Positions 1-11,255 of a stretch of DNA of 64,000 nt are shown in pieces. The position numbers and the translations under genes are program-made. The notes under the pieces are model-generated. The model did not search any database, was not told where the DNA came from, and saw only the letters and a list, made by a program, of their open reading frames with translations. This stretch comes from Pascua guehoae (Eukaryota > Basidiomycota > Tremellomycetes > Trichosporonales > Trichosporonaceae), in contig BCJX01000011.1 in the NCBI GenBank assembly GCA_001600415.1, forward strand, positions 736,962-800,961. Direction: 5' to 3'. How positions within the stretch are numbered: position 1 is the stretch's first letter; each line of letters opens with the position of its first letter.

Positions 1-268
1 TGTTGCGGTGGATAAACGCCTCGCCCGGCTTGAGGCCCGTAATCTCCTCGGCGGGGATGCGCGAGTCCGAGCACCCGATCCACAGGTACTCTGGCGACTG
101 GCCCGCAGCGAGCTTTGCAAAGAACTCGGGGTCGTTTGCCTTTTGCTGTTGCGCCCACTTGCGATTGTTCTCAAACACGCGCTTGTAGCTCTCCTGCTGG
201 GACATGTTGCCGATGTTGCGCAAGTTGAGGGGGATGGCGGACGTGCTCGAGAAGCGCGGTCGAAACAT
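1..268 (-). CDS. beta-class carbonic anhydrase, 5' part only
   Basis: Catalyses reversible hydration of CO2 to bicarbonate with a zinc ion. Only the first ~89 codons are present; the gene runs off the left edge. The minus-strand reading contains [14 protein letters not shown], the beta-class signature in which the Cys is a zinc ligand and the Asp-Arg pair gates the site, followed by [13 protein letters not shown] start at the ATG at 268, which gives 21 residues ([15 protein letters not shown]...) rich in Arg, Ser and hydrophobics and without acids, as in a mitochondrial presequence. The in-frame ATG at 205 ([10 protein letters not shown]) would give a cytosolic form; both could be used. Family assignment is firm; compartment is inference. 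Confidence 0.9.
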   Translation of the reverse strand, partial: MFRPRFSSTSAIPLNLRNIGNMSQQESYKRVFENNRKWAQQQKANDPEFFAKLAAGQSPEYLWIGCSDSRIPAEEITGLKPGEAFIHRN

Positions 269-1331
269 ATAGGCGTCGTCGCGGGACAAAAAGTGGTTGG
301 GTGGGCACGAGGTACGACGTGATCGTAGTGGGGTTTGGGATGTCGGCGACGGAGATAAAAAGGTTTGGCGGGTGCCCGTTGTACCGTTGTTGCAACTTCT
401 TGTTTTTGTGTCCGTCGCAACAAATGATGTCAGAATTGTGCCTGAAAAAAAAAGTGTGTCTCGTCGGGTTTATCACCACCCACCAACTCCCTACAGGGCC
501 CACAATCTGGTCGGTCACTCCCCGACGACGTGCTCGGTGGTCCACCCCTCACATCCATCATAACCCTGCTTGCATTGGTGAGAATGACCCGAAACGGCCC
601 GCTGCATGTTCGCCATGAATGCCTTTATGCCATTAGCGCCATTCGCGCATTAGCATGCTAGCACGCTTGCTTCTGGGCACGTGGCTGGCACCCGCGGTGG
701 CTCGGTACTCTCGGTACACTCGGTTCTCGGTCGCTGCGCCGCACACTGTAGCCGACCAACCAACCCCGCTCGAGGCGGATATCCCACATGGGTCATCTCT
801 TGCCAAGCTTGTCGCTCCACATACTGTGGGCTACCATCGACCAGCTGACCAGCATAACAAGCGAGGGGAGACTGCAACAAGAGTATATGGTACCTCACAA
901 TGCCGGGAGCGGGACAAGACCGGACGAATCAAAGCAGCACCAGGCGCGATGAAACCCCCGCTCAAACCGTGGACAGAGGGGGCAGGTGCGACGATTCCAC
1001 AGTTCTGGGTACGGGCAGCCCGACGACGCGCATGATCCTGGGGTCAAATGGGCCAGTGCTACTTGCAAACAACGCACGAGGCGGTTCAGCGCCTTGGCAT
1101 GCATGGCAACAAACAATCAGCTGGCAGCTGATGTCTTCCGCTTAAATATTACTGTACCCGAACCGCCAACCCGCGAACCACTGAACTCGGGCATCAAAGC
1201 ATCCCGCGCACGGCCTCAACGTAAATGCCAAGACATGGCGGCGGGCCATGCGCGACAAGACACCAGTCATATATATGTATCCCCCAGTCGCCAGTCGGTG
1301 AATGATTTCACCCACATCGACCCATCTCACC
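269..1331. other. divergent intergenic region
   Basis: About 1 kb between the divergent carbonic anhydrase and the secreted protein gene. It should hold both promoters. I see one clear TATA-like box for the right-hand gene (listed separately) and no convincing coding region; open frames here are short and without splice-supported continuation. Confidence 0.6.
1270..1276 (+). promoter_or_regulatory. TATA-like box
   Basis: TATATAT lies about 60 bp before the ATG of the secreted-protein gene at 1332, a normal spacing for a fungal core promoter. Confidence 0.5.
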
Positions 1332-2931
1332 ATGCTCTCCCTCCTTTACCCACTGTCTCTACTCGCGCTCGCCGCCGCGCAGAGCCCCGCAAGCAGCGCG
1401 CCGGCGCCCAGCGCCACGGCCAGCGCTAACGCCAACGATGCGGGCTCAAACAACACGACGACCAAGTTCTGGATCAACGCCGACTCCAGTATGTCGCCTG
1501 TCCTGTCCTGTCCGTGGCCGCAGCCTCACTCACTAACGCATCCCCAGTGACGATCGGCGGCAACGGGACAACCTGCCACTTTGAGGGGCTCAACGAGACG
1601 GGGGCCATCTGGCTCCGCAACCCCGACCTGTCGCTCACCCCAAACGACTTTGCCGCCGCGTCTGACGTGATGGACGGGTTTACGAGCATGGGCATGTCGC
1701 TGCCTGCGGGGTAAGTCTTTGGGAGACAAGGATGCTGGCCGTGGACCGAGCGTTGCGGGGGCCATGGGCTGTGGGGCCATCTGTGCTTGCTTTGCAGTTT
1801 TGGCCTGAGGATATAGTTGGGGGTTGGGTGTCTGTGTTGCGATCGTTTGATCGTTTGTCCTGCTGTCTGTGCGTGGCCGTGCTTGTCTGTGCGCATAGCC
1901 ATGACGGCCAGCACTGTGGACACGACCATGACGGCCAGTGCTGACAAGACAGAACGCTCCCCGGCGACAACTACATCCTGATCCTCACTCCCCAAAACAA
2001 CCGCTCCGGTAAGTGATCCGATCCCCGATCCTCTGATCGAGCGTGATACCCCTGCTGACAATGCAGATGTGCTTGCCACCTTCGGGCCACTCTCGATCTA
2101 CGCCCCGGGCACGACGAGCAACAATGCCACGACCCCGAGCGGCCTGACGAGTGCCGACGTCTCGCCGCCCCACGGCTGGACGTTTACGACCTTTAGCCTT
2201 CCGTCGCCCCACTACTATTGTGAGTATGCCACCCAAGCAGCCACTTGAGAACTAGGGCGGTGACGGCGGTGCTGCACGTACAGCCCGGCCCCATCCTGTG
2301 TTTACCACGTGCTACCGCTCACACTGCAGGGGTTGAGGACGCCGACAACACTGCTGCATTCGGCATGCCCGCGCCCGACGGCTCGGGCGTTGACATGTGG
2401 ATCGCAAACGCAAACACTACCCTCCTTGCTGCCAACACGACGATTTCCACAAACTGTAAGAGCGGCCGGGAGCGGGGATGAGGTCCATGGTGGGATGGCA
2501 CTGACAGTGTATCAGTTACCGGCCGGACCGGCGCGTTTGGCACGCGCGGGGTTGGCAAGTAAGTCTTCAACTCGCCCAGCTGCGGGCTACGGCCCAAGCT
2601 GCCCTCGTATGACGCGCATGGCTGACGGACAGTGCGGCCCCGGGTTCAAAGTACTTCCTCGTCATCACGCCCACGGGCGACAAGAACTTTGACAGTGCGT
2701 ACACCTAGCACATTGCTTGGACATCGGCCCTTCAAGCCCCGAATGACATGCTCATCCCCCCCAGACGCACTGGCGTACTCGTCCTACTTTGACATCAAGC
2801 CCAAGGGCACCAAGCCCGCCATTGACGAGCAGGCCTTGGGCGTGGCGCCCCACAGCGGTGCCGCACGCTTTGGTGTGGGGTACGCTGCCGTCCTTGCCGC
2901 CATGGCCGTGGCGGTCGCTTGTGTCGTCTAG
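1332..2931 (+). CDS. secreted, probably GPI-anchored surface protein of unknown function
   Basis: Eight exons: 1332..1488, 1548..1710, 1953..2008, 2067..2219, 2330..2455, 2516..2558, 2633..2694, 2765..2931 (308 aa). All introns are GT-AG; the second is 242 bp, the rest 58-110 bp. Residues 1-17 (MLSLLYPLSLLALAAAQ) are a signal peptide with a likely cut after AAQ or nearby. A Ser/Ala/Asn-rich stretch and several N-glycosylation sequons (NNT, NET, NAT, NTT) follow. The last ~20 residues (GYAAVLAAMAVAVACVV) form a hydrophobic tail ending at the stop, typical of a GPI-attachment signal. I do not recognise the central domain, which has GTLPGDNYILILTP and YFLVITPTGDKNF segments. A wall or plasma-membrane surface protein is inferred from topology only. 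Confidence 0.8.
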
Positions 2932-3068
2932 TTTGTGGGTTTCCTAATTTATTGGACGTAGAGCTTCGGGGTGTATCCGTTGGGCATATGTCCAGTGTCC
3001 TGCCGCGCGTTGTTGAAGGTTTTAGTAGTGTGCATGTGTGGTCTTTATGCACATTGAAATAACATCTG

Positions 3069-3273
3069 CAGGTGCGTCCGCAAAGTCTTGAGACTGCTAC
3101 TTTGAGCTCGGTCTAGTTCACGTTGCGCATGGACACTCTGTAGACCAATGCAATGACACAGCAGTGAGCGCACCACTGGTTCCTGCTAGTTGTCCTGCGC
3201 GCCTCGCTGTATACGGACCGTGGGCGTACCCGGAGCTTAATGTGGCAGTCTCATGACTTTCCGGACACACCTG
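3069..3273. mobile_element. MITE-like element, copy 1 (terminal inverted repeats)
   Basis: The left end begins CAGGTGCGTCCGCAAAGT and continues CTTGAGACTGC; the right end is the near-exact reverse complement, ending CATGACTTTCCGGACACACCTG. The 205-bp unit has no coding frame. A related 262-bp unit with the same ends and similar first ~100 bp lies at 26888..27149, so this is a dispersed family. No clear target-site duplication is visible. A non-autonomous DNA transposon (MITE) is the simplest reading. Confidence 0.6.
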
Positions 3274-4573
3274 TAAGCTAATGGTGTCCGTGATCGCCAG
3301 CTCGAGCCAGGCAACAACGTGTGACGTCCGGTAGCCCCATGGGGCATGTATCGGGGCACTCTCCCGTGAGCCGTTTTACCTTCCAATAGCGTTCATGTGT
3401 GACCCTATGCACAAGTGGCATAAGTAACGTAATGGTTACCTAGCCGCCCGCTCGATCGAGGGAACAACATGCACGCTGCGGTTGATCAGAATGGATGGCC
3501 AAGACGGTAGAGCTGGGCAAGCGGCACCCACACCATGAGTGGATGATATCGGAATGAGGTGGTCGCGTCTGCAGCTGTCCTCACTCTATCGCCTTCGTGA
3601 TTCCCGTCTCCAGTCGAGACCCTCGCTGTCTCTTCGAGCCGTTCTCACCCTGGGCAAACCAAGTCACACGACCGCCGTATTTATTATACAAGCTAGAAAT
3701 TGTTCACAAGGCAAATTCGCGACGTTGCCTCCCCGAATATATTGGGATACCATTGTCACATGTGGGCCTCATGGGGTTGTGCTGCTATTACGCATCAACA
3801 GACCTCTCTGCCGCACGGTTGCCGTTGATACACCGATTCTTTGTTGTCCATACTTTATTGCCCCTTTTGATATTGTCCCCGTACGATTCTCACCATTATT
3901 TTCAACCATAAAATATGGCCCCTGGTCAATCTCCCAGTCCCCAGTCCCAAGCTCCCAGCGAACAACTCCCACAGGCCTCAGCTTCAGACCTTCCGACACT
4001 CCTCCTTCATCTATTCCCACAATCTCTGACATGCCGACCTCCGAAATCCAATGTGGTATTTGTATCAGACTTGTTCCGCCACGAAATCAGCCTAGTGCGT
4101 GCCACGAACCAGCCTGATACGCGGTGCCTGGTACTCTACATACGGGCGATACATACTCATTCACCAAGAACATATATATATATAGGCAGCTTGTCAGCGC
4201 TGCTAGATGTTCTAGCGAATGAATTGTCTCGTCCCATCTTATCATCAACCCCAGTACCGACCCATTCTATGCCTGTAATACCGTCCGCCGCATCCGCGTT
4301 CGCCCCCTTATTACAGTATGTCACAACTCCTTGTCACCCGACTATCTAGTGTACACCACACGGCGGCGGAACTACACACTGTGCGTCCCCAGTCCTTGTA
4401 ACTGGCCTAGCTAAACGTGCGGCCCCCCGTGCGTTGGATAGTACAGGGGACGAAACGCCCACAAAACCCAGAATGAAGAGCACATGGGTGCAATTGTGGC
4501 AAACACAGGTGGCAAGAGCCGGCATCAGTTCCGAGGTAGGCTGTATAGATAGCTGAGTGCATGTGAAACAGAC
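3274..4573. other. intergenic region, no gene recognised
   Basis: About 1.3 kb that is AT-richer than its surroundings, with short overlapping open frames on both strands but no splice-supported protein or recognisable motif. It contains an ATATATATATA run near 4170. Confidence 0.45.
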
Positions 4574-4666
4574 GGTCGCTTAGCTCAGCTGGTTAGAGCA
4601 TTGTACTAATAACAAGACTGTTACTAGTGTATGCAAAGGTCGGCAGTTCGATCCTGTCAGTGATCA
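4574..4666 (+). tRNA. tRNA-Ile (anticodon AAU) with 19-nt intron
   Basis: The acceptor stem GGTCGCT (4574-4580) pairs with AGTGATC (4659-4665), with discriminator A4666. The D arm is GCTC...GAGC. The anticodon stem TTGTA (4601-4605) pairs with TGCAA (4632-4636), the anticodon AAT is at 4608-4610, and a T arm GGCAG-TTCGATC-CTGTC follows. The intron 4612..4630 sits one base 3' of the anticodon, the standard nuclear tRNA intron position. A T-rich Pol III stop follows immediately. Confidence 0.93.
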
Positions 4667-4675
4667 TTTCCTTTT
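4667..4675 (+). terminator. Pol III terminator of tRNA-Ile
   Basis: TTTCCTTTTT directly follows the discriminator base of the tRNA; the T5 run is a standard Pol III termination signal. Confidence 0.7.
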
Positions 4676-4724
4676 TGGCCGTTTCGCCCGTGAGCCCAGG
4701 GCGTGCTTGTTTTCTTTTTTCTTG

Positions 4725-4905
4725 ACATGTGTGTGTGTGTGTGTGTGCGCTCTTTCTTCTCTAGTGTCGTCTCTGCGCTCCCTGCATGTTCCTATATTCT
4801 CTCCCTGTGTGTTCCTCTCCTCAATTCGTATGTGTTCCTCTCGTCACGTTGTGTGTGTTCCGCTTTCCGACTCGTGGGTGTTCCTCGCTTCGCTTCCTGT
4901 ATGAG
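4725..4905 (+). repeat. TG microsatellite and degenerate TGTGTTCC tandem motif
   Basis: A run of about ten TG units is followed by five imperfect copies, about 25-30 bp apart, of a pyrimidine-rich motif centred on TGTTCCTCTC. The open frames across it are compositionally simple and I do not consider them genes. Confidence 0.55.
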
Positions 4906-5206
4906 GTTGGCCGGTAAAGGAAAGCATCAGCAGGGGGGCTAGTAGTAACACGTTGGCGTAGCACTTATGGCCCACTCCCCCTGGCATTGCAGGCCCAGCC
5001 ACATTCAATGCATACCTGCCTCTTGTCTATATGCCACCTCTCAGCCTATGCGACTCGGTCTTCATACGCACGTATTCAATATTCAACTTCGGGGAACATG
5101 ACTTGGGCATGAAGAACTACAAAAGACCCCTGCTACTCATACTGAGTGCCATCTTGCACACACACAAGTCCATCCAGACACAAAAGCCTACCTGCTCGCA
5201 GCGACC

Positions 5207-6493
5207 TCAGTTACGCTTGCGCTTCTTAGCCTCTCTCTCCTTCCTGCGCTCCTCGTTGACCTTGTGGTCGTACGCGTTGAGGTATCGACCGACAAGCTGC
5301 CAGTCGAGCTCGTCCTTCCACTCGCCGCCCTCAAGGTAGTCGTACAGCGTCTTGGTCTTGATGACGGGGCGCCAATTCTTCTTTTCGATGGGCCAAAGTT
5401 GCATCCTGTTGTCGACCTCCCTGTCGAGGGCGTCCCGAATGTTCTTTTGCCGATATTCGCGTAGCCCAAAGTGCAGGTCCGGAGCGAAAGGGTTGGCATC
5501 TTCGAGACCCACCACCGTGACGGACCACTGGGCCTTTTCTTTCGCCAGCTGAGCGACCAGGTGGAGAATAGCGTGCTCAAAGGCGCTATTACCGGCGGTG
5601 GTGCGGAACGGGAGCGGCCCGCGGGTGACGAGGCCGTAATCCCAGAAGAATGGGAGGAGGACAATGGTGAGGCTGCGCTCGTCGTCGTCGGTACTGTCCG
5701 ATGTGGATTGCTTGTCACCGGATACCCAGTTCAAGGTCTGGTGGTACTGATACGGTTGGCGAAGCCGGTGGAGATATATGACTTGATCACGAGCTGTCTC
5801 CGACAGGCAGCAGGTCATTTGGTTGGGATACTTGCGAGGGTCACAGAGGGATTGTTTCGGAGGAATGACGACGCGGATCTCGGGCGGAATGCTGGGGATA
5901 CACGAGCAAGCCTTGTCCAAGTCCATGACGACGGTGCGGAGGCGGGTGAGGTCGACTTTATACGACGAGAGGGTGTGTTTGTGCGCGGTGAGGTGGAGGG
6001 CCGTGGTGAAGGCCTGGATGGCCCCCGCGTTGGGGCTGCGCCCCGGGTTGATGGACACGGGGGAAGGCGCGGTGGCTTTCGTGACGGTTCCAGCGACGTT
6101 GAAGCGGCGGTAAAGGCGAGGAATGGCGGCTTGGTAAAACGTCTTGGAGACGGTCAGGCAGCGGTGGATGTCGTCGCGGCCCAGGTAGCTCGTAATCTCC
6201 GAGACGATGTCGTGGCAGCCAAAGAGGCGCGGCGCGGCCGGCGGAGGTGGTGTGTATGCGCTTTTGGGTTTGCGTTTCTTGGTGATGATGGTCCAAGGGG
6301 CTGGGGGAGCGGGAGTCGCCTTGGCCTTGCCGCGCTTGGAGGTGGTGGGTGTCGCCTTGCCGCCGGCAGAGGTGCGGCGAGTGGAGGAACCCGATGTCGA
6401 CTTGCGTTTGCCGGCGGTCCGAGCGGAGGAAGGAGTCCACTCTTCGTCTGAGCCGTCCGAATCGTTGGTCTTGGCCTTCTTGCGCGGAGGCAT
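5207..6493 (-). CDS. F-box-like protein with basic N-terminal tail
   Basis: Single exon, 428 aa. The start is the ATG at 6493 (MPPRKKAKTND); an in-frame upstream extension is low-complexity Ser/His/Leu and probably leader. Residues 1-80 are Lys/Arg/Ser/Thr/Pro-rich with nuclear-localisation-like patches (PPRKKAK, KKRKPK). Residues about 88-132 (RLFGCHDIVSEITSYLGRDD followed by IHRCLTVSKTFYQAAIPRLY) have the F-box pattern: hydrophobic anchor, L/V spacing and a W/Y-x-x-A helix. The rest has no recognised repeat; the end is very basic (EERRKEREAKKRKRN). A substrate adaptor of an SCF ubiquitin ligase is inferred from the F-box alone; the substrate is unknown. Confidence 0.7.
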   Translation of the reverse strand: MPPRKKAKTNDSDGSDEEWTPSSARTAGKRKSTSGSSTRRTSAGGKATPTTSKRGKAKATPAPPAPWTIITKKRKPKSAYTPPPPAAPRLFGCHDIVSEITSYLGRDDIHRCLTVSKTFYQAAIPRLYRRFNVAGTVTKATAPSPVSINPGRSPNAGAIQAFTTALHLTAHKHTLSSYKVDLTRLRTVVMDLDKACSCIPSIPPEIRVVIPPKQSLCDPRKYPNQMTCCLSETARDQVIYLHRLRQPYQYHQTLNWVSGDKQSTSDSTDDDERSLTIVLLPFFWDYGLVTRGPLPFRTTAGNSAFEHAILHLVAQLAKEKAQWSVTVVGLEDANPFAPDLHFGLREYRQKNIRDALDREVDNRMQLWPIEKKNWRPVIKTKTLYDYLEGGEWKDELDWQLVGRYLNAYDHKVNEERRKEREAKKRKRN

Positions 6494-7112
6494 ACCGGCG
6501 AGTGGGGTAGGAGGCGGGGTGGAGGCAAGGGAGAGGGTGGGTGAAAGTGAGGAGATCAGAGGAGAGGATGAGAGGGTCGAAGAGATGCGATGGTGGTGGT
6601 GATGATGGTGGTAGTGATGGTGAGAAGAGTGGATTGAAGAGAGTTGCAAGAGAGAATGGGAGAAGAGAAGGTGGAGAAGAGGAAGAGACAAGGGGATGAT
6701 GATGAGGATTGTGGCAAAAGGGCAGTCAAACAAGACTCACGGTATGGCAATGGCATGGCAAGACTAGACAGACATGTTTGACAGACATGGCAGACGGACA
6801 TGAAAAAAGAGGCAAAGGGAATGTCACCCAAAACACGCAAAACACGTCAACTCGATCACTTTGGGGCGCAGGGCGATCACCCCGCCCGCGTGGCCGGGTG
6901 GCGGCGGGCCGTCGGGTGGCAACATGTGGCCATGTGGCAATTCACACCACGTATACCACGTACCACTTGCCACTTGATCCTTGCGCACTGGTGTACTTGC
7001 AACGGCATCTGATCCATCTGATCATCATCCAGCACAACTATACAGACTGCCTTTCGTGACCACACTGCTTCTTCTTCTTCTCTTCTCACGCAACGCCCTT
7101 AGCACCCACTCG

Positions 7113-9181
7113 TTACAGCTTGGCAGCACGGTCGGGAGCGCCGTTGTTGGCGACGCCGCCGACAGTGTCCCTGCCGTTTGCGGGGATAAACTTGTCCATC
7201 CTGCTGCCCGAGCCGTTGAACTGCATCCCCTTGATGCCCGAGTGTCCCTTGACGCCGGTAGCCTTTTCGAGACGGGTAGCAATGTCGTTATCGACCTGGC
7301 GGAAGATGCCAATCTGGCGGCGGATAATCTCCTTGTCCTTTACGGTGCTCATGTGGCCCGAGACCGTCTTGATGAAACGATCCTTTTCACCGTCCGAGAA
7401 GACCTTGTTCCAGAGGTTGCGGGGTGCGTTAAAGTCCTCGGGGCGGATCTCGGAGAGGAAGCTGACGGCCTTTGCGACAAAGCCGCCGTGGACGGCGTTC
7501 ACGTCGACCTTGCGCGGGGCAAACGTGACGGGGTCCTTTGTGGAGAGGTAGTTTGAGCGGCCACCAGAGTTGTAGAATGCCATGGGCCCGTCGCGCTGGA
7601 ACGACGAAGGGGTGTAACCCGTCTGAGACTGGTTGACGGGCAGCTGCTGGTAGTTTGCACCGAGACGGTGGCGGTGCGTGTCCGGGTACGAAAAGAGGCG
7701 CGACTGGAGGACGGGGTCGGCCGTCGGCTCGATACCGGGCACCATGTGGCTGGGGCTGAACGCGGCCTGCTCGACCTCTGCAAAGTAGTTGGACGCATTC
7801 TCGTTGAGCGTCATCCGCCCAATCGTACGGAGCGGGTAGTCGCCGTGCGGCCAGATGTGCGTCAGGTCGTGGACGTTGATGCCCTTCTTCTCCCACGCGT
7901 CCACCGCCTGGTCGGGCGTCATGATCTGGACCTTGAGCGTCCACGACGGGAACTCGCCGCGCTCAATCGCCTCGTACAGGTCCTTTTGGCCGTGGTCGGG
8001 CGACAGCTTGGCAGCCTCCTCGTTGGTCAACGTCTTGATGCCCTGGTCCGAGATAAAGTGGAACTGCGCGTAGACCCATTCGCCAGTCGGCGCCACGAGC
8101 TTGAGCGTGTGCCCGTAGTAGCCGTGCATGTGACGGAAACCGTCAGGGATGCCGCGGTCCGACATGAGAATCTGGCGTTAGCGCAAGGCTATTGGGGTGG
8201 GCTAAAGAGACCTGAAACTGCACAGCGGGAGTGCGGGGACTCCACTGATTGCAGCCTATCCAAGGTTGGAGCATCTCATCGAGGACACGGATAAACGTAC
8301 CATAACCTGGTGAATGGACTCGGGGTTGTTGGACAGGTAGTCCCAGAACATTGTGCTGTCATCGCCGCCGGCCAGGTGAGTGGCGGGGTGACGCTTCTGG
8401 GTGTGGATAAAGTGAGGGAACTTGGCGGGGTCGCTACGGGGTCAGTATGGGCAGTGTGCGGGTGAAGGGATCGAGCCGAGGCCCAATGGAAAAGTGCTCC
8501 AAGGCAGGCTGTTCAGGAAGAAACGCATAGACCTGCTCGGCATTGAACCGCGAGAGATGAAGCGCAGATATCGCAGGCACAGGCGACCCGAAAATAATCC
8601 ACAAGAGTGGGCTCGAACGCCTCCCGGATATTCTCCTTATCACCCCCAACTCTACGGAAGAACTCACCGAAGGAAGAAGACGGGTGTGCTATGGGTCAGT
8701 ACTGACACTACCAATTTTCCCACACTACTGTTTGGACTCACTTGTTGCCGACCCAGTCCCAGTTGCCCTCGGCTGTCCTAAACTTGACTGCAAAGCCACG
8801 GGGGTCACGTGCATTGTCGCTGCTGCCCGACTCGCCGCCGACGGTGGAGAAGCGGACGGTGACGGGGCACGAGTAGCCCTTCTTGAAGACCTCGGCCGAG
8901 CACACGTCCTCGAGGCCCTCGGTGCACTCCCACACACCGTGGGCGCCACTGCCCTTTGCGTGGACGACGCGCTCGGGGATGCGCTCGCGGTCAAAGTGGG
9001 CGAGGAGGTCGATGAGGTGGAAGTCTTGCAGGAGCAAGCCCTGGTTGCCCGCGCGCTGCGACGCGTACGGGTGCTGGACGGGCGCGCCGTTGGACGCAGA
9101 GTAGACCGTCTTGCCCGAGGGCGTCTTGGTGTCCTCGGTGTACGACTTGGGCTTGGGGGCTGGGTTGTCCTTGGGTGCCAT
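7113..9181 (-). CDS. monofunctional heme catalase, peroxisomal
   Basis: Dismutates H2O2 to water and O2. Four exons on the minus strand: 9181..8742, 8688..8668 (a 21-nt microexon coding TPVFFL), 8433..8301, 8171..7113; 550 aa. The catalytic His is in [11 protein letters not shown], the distal Asn/Ser region is [12 protein letters not shown], and the heme-ligand Tyr is in [14 protein letters not shown]. The length fits small-subunit catalases. The C-terminus is AKL, a canonical PTS1, so peroxisomal import is expected. The reading [17 protein letters not shown] across the microexon matches the family exactly, so the splice model is secure. A palindromic CCATATATGG lies 140 bp upstream. A second, unrelated-class catalase is at 36750..39142. 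Confidence 0.95.
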
Positions 9182-11255
9182 TGTGGTTGCTGGGTTAACG
9201 ATACTGTATCAACAAAAGAGGAGCGAGACTGGATGGGTACAAGTAGGCGCTGGACGAAGGGGCGATGAGGCTGAGCGAGTCGCGGATGAGGGGTTTGAAT
9301 AGCAGCGACTGTGGGAGTTGTGCCATATATGGCTGTGCTTTGGCTGAGCTTCTTGAGCCTTCTTGGTTGAGCCGGACCTTTGCCATACCCACAGCTCTGC
9401 CTGTAGGCCGGGCAGAGCCTGACGTCAGGTGGACAGATGGCGCGGCCCTTTGCATACAAAACGGCTACCTCGTATTGGCGAAGAGGAATCAGTCAGCCTC
9501 ATGATCGGCCATGCCCGAGCCGCATGCCTTGGCCGAGCTACCAAAGAGTGTTCGTTAGTTCATGCTGGGTGCTGGCTGTGGGGTAGCTGCTGTGCAGTAG
9601 CCAGTGGCTTGTCCTCCACCAAGTGCCAAGCGCCAAAGCGCCTACCCCACAACACTCGCGGCTGTGGTGACATGCCATGTGGAAGGAACCCCGGGCCGTG
9701 ACTGGACGGATGTTGCCGAACTTAACCGAGTGCACGGTGGAGGAAGCCGTACGGTGGCGCACGGCCGAGACACCCCCACACCCCCACCCCACTGGCCACT
9801 GGCGATATTGACGAGGTGACGTGCGGAGTTGCCGCTTTATGAGCGACCTCCGTCACATGACATTGACGTAGGGGCGGCGGGGTCGCCGCCGACCTACCTT
9901 ATGCCAGGCACAGGCAGATGGCAGTATCAGATTGGAGAATGCGTGCGCAACTATAAAGATATGAGGGATACAAAAGAGTTCCCCATCTCTGAACATTGCA
10001 AACCGATACCGAGTGTGAACGTGGAGGTACTAGGTCGCCGAAGAGACGACGTCGACGTTGCTCCTATCACTCTCAAGCCCACCAGGGCGGAGCTTTGGCC
10101 TCCGATCTCGAGTAATTGTCCACCAGAGCGAGGATGGGGGCCGTGCCCGCGTCGAGCGCGCGGCAAGCACCAGAAGTATAAACAGAGCGAGTCGGAGAGT
10201 CTTTTAAAGTTGGACACATCAGAGTGGTGGAGGCTCAAGAATAACACCGGAAAACTACAGATCCTCGAACGGCGTACTTGATATCCAGCACCACCACGAT
10301 GCATCGTGGCTTGGACTAGGTATCCGATAGCATCGCATGTGCCTCCGTTGCCTTGGTGTGTCTCACTGGCCACTGGCCACTGGAGCTGGCCACAGGGTTT
10401 GCAGGATGATATGGCTATGACGTGTGTTGACAAGGGAATGAATCGCGCATGCCACGATTCCGAGATCCAGGCCAACCAACAAAATGACCTGGTATCGATA
10501 GCAGCAGCAGCAGTAGCAGTGGCGAATGCATGGGAATGGCGAGGACAATATCGGTGCCTTGCATGCCTTTCCCCAAAGACGCTCCATGCAATGCATGGCA
10601 TGCAAGCACAGTACCAGCGTAGCATGGAAGCATTTCTACAAACCCTCTGAGATTCCATTCCAGTCTGTTTTTCCTGCCCCTTTGCCCGCCCACGCCATGT
10701 TCTGTTCTGTTTTGTTATCAAGGAGAAAATTGGCCCATTCCTCCGCCCATCCCCACCGTACGAGGAAAAAAAAGTCGGTCGCATCATCGTTTTTTACTCA
10801 TTTTTTGGCCGCCATTCAGGGTCAACGCGGCTTTGGATGCCCTTGCCTCCATCCTTCCTTGCCTTGCCTTCCTTCCTTCGTTGTCTACGCCATCTGTGCG
10901 ACGCGTCCACCAAGAGACGAGATCTCCAACCATGAATGGATTTCCAGTTGTTGATCTCATGAACCACGTCTTCCATCTCACTTGCTTGCTTGCTTTCTTT
11001 CTTTCTTTCCTTCCTTTCCTTCGTTTCCTCTCCGTCTCCTTGTCCCATCACCTTCTTGACCCCTTTCTTGCCCAGTCCATTCGGTTACTTCCTCTTCTTG
11101 CTATCCCCCCCCCCCAACACTGCCATTGCCAAACCTATTTGGATACCCAGGTGCCCCGCGATTTGCCGCACAGACGTCCCCTCCAACGTCCGACAACGTC
11201 CCCCATCGCTGTCGCCACCATCTTTGGCCTTCCCCCATCGCCCACCTCCCCCGCC
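9182..11255. other. divergent intergenic region
   Basis: Two kilobases between the divergent catalase and alpha/beta hydrolase genes. Long frames occur (for example 278 codons on the minus strand at 9951-10787) but their translations are compositionally random and have no splice-supported extension. Features seen are the TATA palindrome near 9323, TTTC/CCTT pyrimidine repeats at about 10985-11030, and an 11-C run near 11106, probably in the leader of the hydrolase. Confidence 0.5.
9323..9332 (-). promoter_or_regulatory. palindromic CCATATATGG box upstream of catalase
   Basis: CCATATATGG contains a TATA core. It also fits the CC(A/T)6GG pattern of a MADS-box (CArG) site. It sits about 140 bp before the catalase start codon on the minus strand. 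Confidence 0.4.

Noticed and set aside
5471..6451. 326-codon plus-strand open frame
   Set aside because: Antisense of the F-box gene; Gly/Arg/Val-rich without motifs.
9951..10787. 278-codon minus-strand open frame
   Set aside because: No domain, odd Cys/Trp/His-rich composition, no splice-supported extension; probably chance.
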